Below are positions 10,930 through 22,165 of a DNA stretch of 64,000 nucleotides, one piece after another. Position 1 is the first letter of the stretch, and each line of letters starts with the position of its first letter. The position numbers and the translations under genes are program-made. The stretch covers positions 16,285,001 through 16,349,000 of the forward strand of contig NC_059382.1 of the NCBI RefSeq assembly GCF_019703515.2, given 5' to 3'. The notes under the pieces were generated by a model. The model saw only the letters and a program-made list of their open reading frames with translations, was not told the DNA's origin and searched no databases. This DNA comes from Myxocyprinus asiaticus (lineage: Eukaryota; Chordata; Actinopteri; Cypriniformes; Catostomidae).

Positions 10930-12079
10930 AACTCAGCAAAAAAAGAAATGTCCTCTCACTTTCAACTGCTTTTATTTTCAGCAAACTTAACGTGTAAATA
11001 TTTGTATGAACATAAAAAGTCTAAATCAAAAGTAACAGTCAGTATCTGGTGTAGCCACCAGCTGCATTAAGTACTGCAGTGCACCTCCTCATGGACTGCA
11101 CCAGATTTGCCAGTTCTTGTTGTGAGATGTTACCCCACACTTCCTCCAAGGCACTTGCAAGTTCCCAGACATTTCTGGTGGGGGAATGGCCCTAGCCCTC
11201 ACCCTCCAATCCAACAGGTCTCAGACGTGCTCAATGGGATTGAGATCTGGGCTGGATGAGCCTGCAGGAAGGGTACAACATGAGGGAGGAGGATGTCGTC
11301 CCTGTAACGCACAGCGTTGAGATTGCCTGCAATGACAACAAGCTCAGTCCGATGATGCTGTGACACACCGCCCCAGACCGTGACGGACCCTCCACCTCCA
11401 AATCGATCCCGCTCCAGAGTACAGGCCTCGGTGTAATGCTCATTCCTTCGAAGATAAACATGAGTCCGACCATCACCCCTGGTGAGACAAAACCACGACT
11501 CATCAGTGAAGAGCACAGTTGTTGTTGCCATCCTGTACCTGTCCTGCAGGTGTGATATTTGGATGTACGATCCTGTGCAGGTGTTGTTACATGTGGTCTC
11601 CCACTGCGAGGATGATCAGTTGTCCTTCCTGTCTTCCTGTAGTGCTGCCTTAGGCATCTCACAGTATGGACATTGCAATTTATTGCCCTGGCCAAATCTG
11701 CAGTCCTCATGCCTCCATGCAGCATGCCTATGGCACATTCACGTAGATGAGCAGGGACCCTAGGCATCTTTCTTTTGGTGTTTTTCACCAAAAAATGCTT
11801 TCTTTTGGCATCTGACTTTTGGTGAGTCAGTAGAAAGGTCTCTTTAGTGTCCCAAGTTTTTATAACTGTGACCTTAATTGCCTTCTGTCTGTAAGCTGTT
11901 AGTGTCTTAATGACCATTCCACAGGTGCATGTTCATTAATTGTTTATGGTTCATTGAACAAGCATGGAAAACATTGTTTAAACCCTTTACAATAAAGATC
12001 TGTAAAGTTATTTGGATTTTTACAAAATTATCTTTAAAATACAGTGTCCTGAAAAAGGGATGTTTCTTTTTTGCTGAGT
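10930..12079 (-). mobile_element. Second Tc1 element nested in the first
   Basis: Inverted termini AACTCAGCAAAAAAAGAAA and TTTCTTTTTTGCTGAGT are flanked by TA at 10928-10929 and 12080-12081. The unit is 1150 bp and carries a different Tc1 family's transposase on the minus strand. It splits the host transposase reading frame, so it inserted later. Confidence 0.93.
11039..11767 (-). pseudogene. Tc1 transposase of the nested element, catalytic core deleted
   Basis: The start ATG at 11767 gives MPRVPAHLRECAIGMLHG followed by an HTH region (RTADLARAINCNVHTVRCL, GRPHVTTPAQDR). The frame then jumps to LFTDESWFCLTRGDG with the first catalytic Asp, FGGGGSVTVWGGVSQHHRTE and LLPHVVPFLQAHP. A second gap removes the segment that should carry the second Asp. 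A frameshifted tail resumes with DLNPIEHV (Glu) and ends near 11039. Two internal deletions plus frameshifts make it inactive. Confidence 0.88.
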
Positions 12080-13629
12080 TAATTTTGTGAAGTGCACCAG
12101 TCCCTCCTGCAGCAAAGCACCCCCACAACATGATGCTGACACCCCCATGCTTTATGGTTGAGATGGTGTTCTCCGGCTTGCAAGCCTCACCCTTTTTCCT
12201 CCAAACATATCGATGGTCATTATGGCCAAAAAGTTTAAATTTTGTTTCATCAGACCAGAGAAAATTCCTCCAAAATGTAAGATCTTTATCATGTGCACTT
12301 AACTGTTGTTTGGCATTTTATGGCGGTTTTGGAGCATTGGCTTCTTCATTGCTGAGCAGTCTTTCAGGTTATATCGATATAGGACTCGTTTTACTGTGGA
12401 TTTAGATACTTGTCTACCTGCAAAGGCCCTTTGCTGTTGTTCTGGGATTAATCTGCACTTTTTGCACCAAACTACGTTCATCTCTTGGAGACAGAATGCG
12501 TCTCCTTCCTGAGTGGTATGATGGCTGCGTGGTCCAATGGTGTTTATACTTGTGTACCATTGTTTGTACAGATGAATGTGGTACCTTCTGGTATTTGGAA
12601 ATTGCTCCCAAGGATGAAGCAGACTTGTGGAGGTCCACAATTTTAGTTTCTGAGGTCTTGGCTGATTTCTTTTGATTTTCCCATGATGTCAAGCAAAGAG
12701 GCACTGATTTTGAAAGTAGGCCTTAAAATACATCAACAGGTACACCTCCAATTGACTCCAATTAGCCTATCAGAAGCTAACTGGCTAATTGCCTAAAGGC
12801 TTCACATAATTTTCTGGAATTTTCCACGCTGCTTAAAGGCACAGTTAATGTAATCTAATCACTAATCTTAGTGAATGTAAACTTCTGACCCACTGGAACT
12901 GTGATATAGTAAATTAAAAGTGAAACAATCTGTCTGTAAACAGTTGTTGGAAAAATTACTTGTGTCATGCAATTAAGGAAAGTAGATGTCCTAAAGACTT
13001 GCCAAAACTATAGTTTGCTATTATGAAATCTGTGGAGTGCTTAAAAAATGACTTTTAATGACTTCAACCTAAGTGTATGTAAACTTCGGACTTCAACTGT
13101 AAGAGACCAGCTAAACCGTCTTAGACCTGCTTTGACCAGCAAACTACTTTAGGCTGGTTTAACCAGTTTTTTTCTTCAGCAGGAATAATGAAATAATGAC
13201 CTGCTAACTACATTACCCCCTACACTCAGGCTTTATTCAGCCTCCATATCACACTATTTCTGAGATGTCAGGCATATATTATCTCTGTTATTTTAGTGCA
13301 GTTTCTTTTTCTCTCTCCACCTTCCTGTACAGAACAAGCTCCAGAGAGTTCTGCTGCCTCACACCTGTCACCTCCCTGATCCTGGTCCTCCATGAGCCCC
13401 CTTTGGATCCCTTACACACAGCAATTTAAACTCTCCCCATCCAGAGGCAAGTCGACAGAGAGAATGAATAAGGTATTTTTAGTGCTGTGGAGAATGACAA
13501 AGGGCAATAGCGGGATGAGAGGTAATAACACTTATACTAATACACTAAAAATAGATTATATAGAATATTAAATAGAATACATTTTTTCTTCCACCTAATT
13601 GAATTATTGAGATTGTTTTGACCACTCTT

Positions 13630-13730
13630 TAGCACTTTGCCAATAATGCCAATTCCAGTTCTCAAGAGATAGAAAGGGATTATGGTTGTTGGAACTACTG
13701 AAGTCATGCTGTTGTGTGTGGCATTTGCTA
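13630..13730. repeat. Direct repeat copy 1 (partner at 15080-15172)
   Basis: Shared words in the same order in both copies include CCAATTCCAG/CCAATCCCAG, GGATTATG, AAGTCATG/AGGTCATG and TTGTTGTGTGTGGCATTTG. The spacing is about 1.45 kb. No known element boundary is seen. Confidence 0.75.
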
Positions 13731-13929
13731 TGCGAATGCAAGTTTACTGAATTCACTTTCAAAATGTGGGAGTGAGTCCTTCAGTTATAGAATGCGGTTG
13801 AACTCTGTGTGAACGTAACAATATTTAGCATTCTAAATCAGGACTCACAACTGTATTTTTCTGCTGTGTGAACATAGTCTAGCCTATTGTCCCTAAATTT
13901 GGTTCCAGTCCCTGAATCAACCCTCAACT

Positions 13930-14185
13930 GTTGAAATGACCAGTATTGCTGGCTGTTTTGGACCCGGGTCCATGGCATGGGATGCTGGTGGGCTGGTGTC
14001 TCCTACAGGCTTCTTAACCAGCTTATCCAGCAAGACTTCCTTGGTCAACCAGCTTCACCAGAAGTCTCTGGAGGTTGGCCAGTATTTTTTGCTTGTAATC
14101 AACCTGGCTATACTGGTTTACCAGTTACACCAGCATCAAAACATCATAAACCAGTCTAGATCAGCATAGAAATTCATGCTGTCCT
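13930..14185. repeat. CCAGC-rich repeat fragment
   Basis: Dense ACCAGC/GCTGGT words resemble the MITE at 9029-9173. It ends near GCATAGAAATTCATG, much like the other copy. Clear termini are missing. Confidence 0.55.
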
Positions 14186-14459
14186 AAATTGGCCCTTTCA
14201 AAAGGGAAAGCAAGTGTTTGGTACTTTTTTGTCTGTTTTATCATCTGACAGGCAAAAAACATAAATCCAGGGTTCCCATGATCACGGAAAACCTGGAAAT
14301 ATCAGGGAATTTTAAAACAGGGATTTCCAGGCTAGAAAAAATGATGGAAATTATGGTAGTTAAATCTTGTAAAATTTCTATAGTGAATACATTTTTCTAG
14401 TTATCTTTGAGAGTATGATCTCTATAAAGTGATTTTGAAAAATCCTTAACTGGTAACCC

Positions 14460-14482
14460 AAAAAAAAAAAAAAAAAAAAAAA
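14460..14482. repeat. Poly-A tract
   Basis: A run of about 23 A residues. Confidence 0.95.
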
Positions 14483-15079
14483 CAATTGGGGAAAAGTCAT
14501 GGAATTAAATGTTATTAAAGGTAACCTAAGTGCGGGAAACCTTTGAATATGATTGATTAGAAAAGTAATAGCACACCTCTCCTAAACAAGCTGCATGATT
14601 TGAGGTATCAAGTCTATAGTACAATATAGGCAGCCTGATGTCATGAACATTATGTGACCACGGCAACATTTTTGCCAACAAAATTATGTGCTTTATTACA
14701 CGTTTTGCTGTAGTTTCCCAGTGAAATATCCAGCAGGGGGTGACAAAAGAAAGTGAATGGTTTCATAATCAGACAGGTTTTTAAATTTAATATTAGATGG
14801 AGGTTTAAATGAGTAACATGTGCCTCCTTAACTTAAAATTTTAGTCTAAATCTAACCAATACTGTCCTGAAAGCAAATGAGAGGTAAACAAAACAGACAT
14901 CCTTACCCTTAACCAACACCTGAACCTAGCTGATAGTGTAGAACAAAACTTTTGTGACACGTGAGCTTGGGTGTTTGGCTGGGCTCAGTGTAAAAATCAG
15001 TTTGCAAAAACTGTATTATAGTTATGTTCATTCTATGAGACTACGTTAAATATAGGACATAAAGCCTCTCTGTAGCTCC

Positions 15080-15172
15080 TCACTTTCAATAATACCAATC
15101 CCAGATCCCAAGAGAAGGATTATGCTTTTGAACAACGGAGGTCATGTTGTTGTGTGTGGCATTTGAGAGATT
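15080..15172. repeat. Direct repeat copy 2 (partner at 13630-13730)
   Basis: It aligns along most of its length with the upstream copy, including the shared end TTGTTGTGTGTGGCATTTG. The two copies differ by scattered substitutions and small indels. Confidence 0.75.
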
Positions 15173-17079
15173 TTCCATGGTGTCATGTATTGTAAGCTTC
15201 TTTGTACTGGTCAGTCTCTCCCAGAACACTCCCTCGGTTACTCGTTCTCTCTCCTTTCTTTCATTATCTCCCTTTCTTTTCTTACCCCTTCTATCACTCA
15301 ATGAAAGACACTGTCAAAAGCTTGTTATGCCAAGACTGATTAAACAAGCTGCTACTGGGCTCGACGTTTGACCCCATGGCCCCATGGTCACCGTGCCTTT
15401 TCATGCCATAAAGTCTCTCAGTATGGAAATAAATAAATAAAGGCATACAACAGAATGGTTTCAGTCCCCAGACAGTCAGCGCAAAGTAAGTGTGCAGAAT
15501 ATCAATGAAACATAGTTCACACAAAATTCGCCCTCATGAATAACACATGGTTGCTAATAGGAGAGAAATAGTCTGTCTGTTTCCCTGCATGACTCTGCCC
15601 ACCATTACACTGGATAAACTCAATTTCCTGTTTCTCTCTAAGGACCTTGATAAGCACTTGCCTGTTTGTTGCCTTGCTTCGCACAAGTCCACAAATGACA
15701 TGCTTTCACATAATAGGTGTTCACGCTGATATTCGGACATACACACGATGTTTGACAATTAAGCTAATGGCAATGCAATAACGATCCGCACTGATTGATC
15801 TGAGCTGTGATTGCATAGCCAAAGGGAAATCAAGATAGTTTTTAGTCATTGCAAACATTATGTGTGAGTTAGGCTAAACAGTGGCTATGGCTAGACAGAC
15901 TTCAGAAGAGTTAATCATAGACTTGAAGTTTAGAAATGTATCCCATGCTGTTGCCTTAACAAAAGTGTAGTATTTCTTATGTCATACATAAACACAAGAT
16001 TAATATGCTACTAATATCATTAAGGCAACTGTATATTAGTCTATGTGGTGGCCCTAAAATGTATTTGGACACTTACAATGTATGAATGTTGCATTAGATA
16101 ACAAAATATCATACCAAGTGATATTTACTGTATTTTAAAGAAAGACATGACAAACCCACTTTTCAAGCAAAATATATCACAAAAAGTCTGTTAGTTTTTC
16201 AAAATGAAGATCAAAATATTTGATCCAATATCCATAGTTAATGTTATGAACTACATCTGTGGTTACTCTGTTAGGACCCCTGTATTTACTTGAAGGGAAC
16301 TGACTTCATACATCCTCTAAAAATGACCTTGGTGGAAATGATTTCAAACACAAGTCTGGCATAATTTGTTTGCAGATGCCACTTGGTGTGGTATTTTAAG
16401 TGTGGCTTAAGTATGCAATTTATTTATTTTTTGGCCACTGTAAATTCAAACTGGACACTGCCTAATATCTTACTGCCTTTGTAGGGAAAGAAAAGCACCA
16501 CAATGTCAATGCCACCAATGTCGTAAGGTATCCTTTTTTGGTCAGTCAAAACCAATTGCCTGGAAACCAAAGCTAATGTGTACAGCCGGACAGGCCATAG
16601 TCAAAGAAATGATTGAGGCTTTAGTGTGTAAAAATCTACAGTGTACAGTGAGTAATCAGATTTCATTATAATCTACATTAATTCATGTGCCATTTGTTTG
16701 AAGTGACGATTATTCTTGGTTTAATGAAATGATTAATGGCTGTAATTAGAGTACACATTGACATTATTACAGTACTGTATATTTGTGTGATACACATCCT
16801 TGATATGACATAGTGGTTTTGTTTCCCCAAAACAGCCCACCCTGAGCTTGCTAGTTATGTTAGCTAGCTTATGCAAGCTACAGAAACATCAATTTATCTT
16901 AATATGAAATGACAAGCTGTTTGTTTGCTTTTGACCACAGCGACATGCTAGCCTAAGCTAAAGTCATTCATGAGAATAAGCTGGCTGTTATTTAATAAAT
17001 AAGATGTTGAAGTGGCAACATTCTATTGTGGTAATTAATGACAACAATTATTAAGGCATGAGATGTCTGATCATTAATA

Positions 17080-17081
<2 letters not shown>

Positions 17082-17125
<44 letters not shown>
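17082..17125. repeat. (GT)n microsatellite
   Basis: About 22 GT units. A short unit TTGTAATTATGAGTTCCAA follows twice in tandem. Confidence 0.97.
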
Positions 17126-17126
<1 letters not shown>

Positions 17127-18589
17127 TTGTAATTATGAGTTCCAAGTTGTTGTAATTATGAGTTCCAAAATGTACACGTATATTACAACCTCTTGGAAGG
17201 ACAACCTTCACTTAGAAAATGTTGGGCCAAATAATGTCTTAATAAAATCCCCCAAAATGCCAAAAGTTGTCTCTAAGGTGTAGGCCTTAGGTTAGGGTGT
17301 CCAGTAGTAATTAGCGTTCATGTCCCTATCACTAATGGTAACCCCAACCCTAAGGCCAACCCCCATAACCATAATCCTAATCTAGCAGCATACAAAAACA
17401 AATATTGCAATAGTTTAACAGAACAAGGTTTACCATCTAGCCATGACTGTAAATAGCTTAATTTAAGAGCAGTAGACATCTATAGGAGGTCCTCATTAGT
17501 ACAGGTATACATTTGTGTGTATTCATTTGTAATCCAGCTATACATTGGAAGATATAAACATTGCTGATATATTTTTGGTGCATCCTTAACAGCCAAAATG
17601 ATTTATAAATAATGTCTTTATTTACTTCTGAAGTAGCAAAAGAGTTGGGGTTAATCTGCAATAATTATAATTTGCTTAAAGTCAATGGGAAGTATCCATT
17701 TCAATATATTGTTCCCAAAAGGATGGTAAAACCTGAAATTACCCACATTGTCCAGCTAACAGTCTCCAAAAGGGAAATGGCTTAATAAACAGATCAAAAT
17801 AATGTCTTAATTAAAATCTGTGAGGCATCGTTTTAAGGGTAGGGGATGGAAAATATCAATTGCTCCATATGGTCAAACGTGTGTGTGTTATTAGGCTGTT
17901 ACAAGTAAAGTGCTTTTCTGTCTGTAGCACACTTTTCCTCTTAGGAAAACAAGACAACAATTATACTGCCATGTCTCTCTCATACGTAAAAACAGAACTT
18001 TTAATGATTGTTTTATTTGCATAGTGATTACAAAGAGGCCATTTGAAGAACATGAGTCTTGAGAATGTTTCCTTGCAGAGAGTGGAGAAACCTCAAACTG
18101 AATGATGCAACAGGACAGAGGAGAAAATACATCCTACAAATCATAGAGACTGAGACTGAATAGTCTGACAAGGTTAGTACAACTGCATAATACACCTATA
18201 CCTGTTGAAAATATTTTTCATAAAAAGACACAAAGTGGCTGAATGAAAAAAGCACTGCTTACAGCCAGCCAGAGCTTTTAGTGCTAAATAGGTAAGTCCC
18301 AGAACATATCTTAATCGTCATCCACCAGATTGACTAAAACAGCAGAGGTGGTGCTGGCACACATCACCCATGAGGGAAGCCCTGTGCCCTGCCAAATGTT
18401 GTCTGAGTTAAGTGGACAAGATTGGATGTTTCATTATTGATGTTTTTGCTGTGCTTGCTTTTTCTGCTCGTGTTGTGTTGTTATGGTTGAAAGTCAGTGA
18501 ATTTAACAAGCAAATAGGTTGGAGATGCCAATAGATCAGTTTAAGATAGGGATAGGCCATTAAATGTAATTCAAAGAGAGAGAGAGTAG

Positions 18590-18720
18590 AGGTCTGCAAC
18601 CCGACCTGGGCCCGATGGGACCCGAGAACCCAAAGGGTTTCAGACCGGGTTCAGGTCAGTTTTTCCAAGTAGGACTTGGGTTCAGGTCGAGTTTGTAATT
18701 AATGAAAAAATGAACAGGCT
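18590..18720. repeat. Fragment of a dispersed repeat rich in CCCGA/CCCGG words
   Basis: ACCCGACCTGGGCCCGATGG and related words recall hAT-type repeats of fish. No end or target duplication is visible, so the class is uncertain. Confidence 0.35.
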
Positions 18721-18771
18721 TACTGAACTTGTTTCGCACACCCGCTCTCACAGACATGAGCGAACGAGTTA

Positions 18772-19260
18772 AGCCTGGTTTATACTCGATGCGTCCGCAA
18801 TAGTGCGAGGGAGCGTGCGGCAAAAATGACGTCATCGCGGAGTGGGCGGTCGTGCGCGTTGAGTGCGCTAGACCTTATTTCGCGTGGCGGTACACATGAC
18901 GTTTTTTGTAACTGTGTGCGCGACTCCGAAAATGAACAACTTGAGGCGACTTTGGCCGAACAGGTACGTCTGTACAGGCATCTCTATGATCCATCCATGC
19001 AGGACCATAGAGACAGCCAGATGGCACAAACTTCCTGGAAAGAAATTGCAGTCATGGTGGGGAAAGAAGAAGCGATTTGCCAAAAATTATGGAAAAATCT
19101 GAGAGACAAGTTTGTCAAAACCAAGAAAAAAACGTTCATGGAAGAAGCAAATGTTCATGGAAGAAGCAGTGACCCAGGCGGTTACAAGAACCAATTTTAA
19201 TCGAACTTGGATGGCTGTACCAATTTGTAAAGCACTGGGAAACAGAATAGAATATGGAAG
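18772..19260 (+). mobile_element. PIF/Harbinger-like element fragment
   Basis: It begins with GCCTGGTTTATACTCGATGC, which looks like a transposon terminus, then GC-rich sequence, then a MADF-domain frame. No matching right terminus was found, so the 3' part is missing or diverged. The PIF/Harbinger assignment rests on the accessory-protein type, not on a transposase. Confidence 0.5.
18826..19200 (+). pseudogene. MADF-like DNA-binding protein fragment
   Basis: The open frame is 124 codons. From about residue 36 it resembles a MADF (Myb/SANT-like) domain: LAEQVRLYRHLYDPSM, then DSQMAQTSWKEIAVMVG and LWKNLRDKFVKTKKK, with the usual spaced Trp residues. Such domains occur in the second ORF of PIF/Harbinger transposons, where the protein binds transposon ends and helps import the transposase. 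The N-terminal 35 residues look non-homologous. A 16-17 bp tandem duplication (TTCATGGAAGAAGCA twice) lies at the end of the domain. I judge it a relic, because no transposase is nearby. Confidence 0.6.
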
Positions 19261-19429
19261 TTGAGGTGAGCAAAAAAACATTTTGGTTTAACAACATTTC
19301 AGTTAGCCAGAATATACACTGTCCTTCCTGGTGGGTCGTTGTTTGGAACATAGTGTAGATATATAGTACTGATTACTACTTTTGTATTACTGTTATTTAT
19401 TAAATTCTTATTAAATTTAAATTCTAGTT

Positions 19430-19813
19430 CCTGGTTCATGTCATGTGTTTCTGTTTCCCTTGTCATGTGATTCCTGTTTTCCCTCCATGTTCTTGTGTCA
19501 TGTTTTCATTGGGTTATTGTTTAATTAGCTTGTTATGAGTTCTGTTTGTTCATTGGTTTATGTTCTCCCATGTCTTATATTTAAGCCTCATGTTTTCCAT
19601 TGTGTAGTTGTGAAGTATTGAATGTGATGGTATGTTGTTCCTGGCAAGCTAAGTTTATGTCTAGTTCATGTTTATGTCAAGCCAAGTTTCAAGTTTATGA
19701 TTGCTTCATGTTTGTAGTTAGGGTGTTTCACGTTTGTAAATAAACCGCACTTGGGTTCTTCATCTTCACGTCTTCGTCATTGATATCATTGTCAGCAGCC
19801 AACCAACGTTACA
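19430..19813 (+). repeat. Possible solo LTR
   Basis: The segment has a TATATTTAAG promoter-like motif near 19577, AATAAA near 19738 and an end at ACGTTACA (19813), in the order U3-R-U5 would have. The 5' boundary is uncertain. No internal coding region adjoins it, so if it is an LTR it is a solo copy. Confidence 0.45.
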
Positions 19814-19840
19814 ATATATATATATATATATATATATACA
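19814..19840. repeat. (TA)n microsatellite
   Basis: About twelve TA units directly after the putative LTR end. Confidence 0.9.
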
Positions 19841-20290
19841 CGTATATTCATTATAATGTTCTGACCATTACTTTGTTTGTTTGTGACCCGTGTGCAGTGA
19901 TCAAAGAAAGGAGACAAGATGAACCAGAGACAACACTCTTGTGACGCCATGTTTATGAGCGTTGTTCCGGCAAACTACTACTCACAGCTACTTCCTGTTG
20001 GTTTAGAGGATGATTACTCCGACTGCTGCGTTAGCACACTGAAACAGCAATGTGATAATGTGAGCAGACTTATAAAGCAATGGCTTGCATGTGATTGGCT
20101 AGGAGTTACCTAGCTAATGGTGCGATGATGTACAGCTGCTAGTCTTCCCGCTAGAACTATGCTGCGCTTACATGTCTTGTTGTCACCGTGGGATCAGAAC
20201 TGCAGTCTCCCATGAGGCTAAAGCAATGCGCTTCCGTGTACTACAGGGGAAAGTAATTGCATCCTAGTGGATGCAAACATGTCTGACAGG

Positions 20291-22165
20291 CAGGGGTATA
20301 AAAAGTTCTCCGAAATTATACTTAAGTGAAAGTATGGATATTAAGTAAAAATTTTACTCAGTTAAAAGTCCAATTATCTAACCTAAAACATACTTGAGTG
20401 AAAGTAAAAAAGTTTTCACATTAAATTTTACTTAAGTATTAAAAAAGTAAAAAGTAACTTTTTTTTCCTTGCTAGAATGAAATCAAGATTTGATTGTGTG
20501 AGAGAGGATGTTGTCAAATTCTATTGGTTTAAGTCACCTTTTTACTGTCTACGACAACTGTCATATTTCTCCCCCAGTGGCATTTGCAACCTGGTCAAAA
20601 AATCATGTTACAATAACTACATTTTTGCAAAATTATTTTTATGTGGCCTATTGTACATAACACAGCAATTTCCTGGTGAAATGAACACTAGAGGCGCTAA
20701 AACAACGACTTTTATCCCCTTTCACTCAAATCACGAGTAAAACAGCAGATTATCAGTTCATGAACACTAACTTTTCACCCTGTTCCTCCCACAATGCTAT
20801 CTTATGACATATAAACAATTTCACTATAGTGCATGACTCATTTTGACATTTTCATTACATAAACTATATTCACAAACATATTCAAACACAATCAAATTGC
20901 ACGGCAGTTCAACTGATAGAGCATTGCACTTGTGATGTAAAGGCCCGGGGCACAAGTCCTGAAAAGCACACGAGTCGACACGTGAGCACAAAGTGTCATA
21001 GAAGCACTACAAAATGACGTGGTTGCTTCAGAAATTACGTTTTTCATGTCACATTGGCTTTTTATGACACTATCGGTTAGGTTTCAGGTTTAGGGTAGGG
21101 AGCTTGGTTTTGTTGATTTAAATCTTGATAGAACATTAACCTTAAACACCTCATCTGTTCGGGAGAACATTTTACTCGCTTTTAGAGCCACACAGTGGAC
21201 ATTTCACTTCAGAACTGCCCTGAGATGTGTAATGAACCACATAATTTTATTTTGCCACAGTCACGCAATGTTCGTTGCATGGGAGAAGGCACTCACAAAT
21301 TGCTATGTCAGAGCACCCAGCCCCTTGAGACACAGAGAAAGATCCAAAAAATGTAAATGAAGCTTTGAAGAAAGTTAGTAATGTTGTTGGTTTTGTGAAT
21401 TGATTTCTGAGATTTGCTACCAAACCTTGCTATAGGGCAGATGGATGAATTTAATAAAATCCCTAATTAATATTTACTAAAATTCCACTATTTTACATGA
21501 CTGGTTATTTGTTATTATTATAATTAATAGTTGCCTAACAACCACAATTCAGTGAATAGGGAGGAGAAATTTATAGGCATGATTTAAATATGAAGCCAAT
21601 TGTAGAAATTAATGACATGTACACATTTAATTACAAAAGCCTTTTGTTTTTATACTGTGTATATATTTGCAACGTGAATTATTATTCTTGACTTCATAAC
21701 TGTCCAATCTGTAGGAGCAGCAGGCATTTAGAATAAAGTTTAGGCCAAAAACTGTCAGTGTTTCTCACTTTCGTGCTCATAGTTTTAAATGAATACATCA
21801 CATTCGGTCGGGTGGTCACATACGGTGTAGTCGCACAAATATTTCAACATATCTGAAGCTCAAATCAGATCCGAAATTTCACCTCTGCAGAAGGTCAGAA
21901 CTCCACACAGCCACCGTGCAACACTCCATTTGAAAAGACTGAGGTCTGACATCTGTCGTTTGCCGGATGCAGTGAAAGACGAAAGAAAATTATCTTCAAA
22001 AATGTAATAGTACTTTTCAAGTTTAAATAAAATTTTAAGGAGTAAAAAGTAGTATTATTTTCTTTGGAAATGTAATTAAGTAAAAGTACAAGTATTCCGT
22101 TTAAACTGCACTTGAGTAAAGTACAAATCCCAAAAAATAATACTTAAGTATAATACTTAAGCATA
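20291..22165. mobile_element. hAT-like inverted-repeat element
   Basis: The left end starts CAGGGGTATAAAAAG and is rich in ACTTAAGT and AAAGTA words up to about 20460. Sequence at 22000-22165 is its approximate reverse complement (AAGTACAAATCCC, TACTTAAGTATAATACTT). CAGGGG is a common hAT terminus, but the right terminus is lost and no 8-bp duplication was found. The interior shows no transposase and contains a SINE-like insert. The class is therefore tentative. Confidence 0.5.
20896..21240 (+). repeat. tRNA-derived SINE-like insert
   Basis: CGGCAGTTCAACTGATAGAGC resembles a polymerase III A box, and GGGGCACAAGTCC about 30 bp later resembles a degenerate B box. A tRNA-unrelated body follows. 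No poly-A tail or flanking duplication is clear. Confidence 0.45.

Larger units (their letters stand above)
10532..12684 (-). pseudogene. Sleeping Beauty-type Tc1 transposase, broken
   Basis: Cut-and-paste DDE transposase. The start ATG is at 12684 (MGKSKEISQDLR), and a frameshift follows within about 15 codons. Recognisable parts in order: paired-like DNA-binding region (IVDLHKSASSLGAISK, SSVQTMVHKYKHH), the GRRRILSPRDER linker, WSDETK with the first Asp, [26 protein letters not shown] with the second Asp, [13 protein letters not shown] with the Glu, and a C-terminus ending KGNATKY just before the stop at 10532-10534. A second Tc1 interrupts it at 10930-12079, between HKI and GMKRKEN, and a TGA follows LKKCV. 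All three catalytic residues survive, but the frame does not. Confidence 0.9.
10305..13099 (-). mobile_element. Sleeping Beauty-like Tc1/mariner element, interrupted
   Basis: The termini are CAGCTGAAGTCAGAAGTTTA (left) and AAACTTCGGACTTCAACTG (right), each next to TA (10303-10304, 13100-13101). They closely match the inverted repeats of the salmonid Tc1 family from which Sleeping Beauty was built. Removing the inner insertion at 10930-12079 leaves about 1.65 kb, the normal full length. The encoded transposase is on the minus strand and broken. Confidence 0.93.
10172..13183. mobile_element. CCAGC-rich MITE split by a Tc1 element
   Basis: The left part (10172-10304, starting CCTGCTGA) and right part (13100-13183, ending TTCAGCAGGA) are the halves of one short inverted-repeat element of the same family as 9029-9173. 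A Tc1 sits between them, flanked by TA on both sides. This is the outermost layer of a three-level nest. Confidence 0.7.
13184..18589. other. Long stretch of non-coding DNA with minor repeats
   Basis: No gene is supported. It contains a direct repeat (13630-13730 and 15080-15172), a CCAGC-type fragment, a poly-A tract, a (GT)n microsatellite and a 19-bp tandem pair near 17127-17169. A region near 14265-14560 with GGAAAACCTGGAAAT and AAAGTCATGGAATT words looks like an old dispersed repeat. Confidence 0.5.

Noticed and set aside
17330..17390. Telomere-like CCCTAA/CCCCAA words
   Set aside because: Only a few degenerate units; not an interstitial telomeric array.
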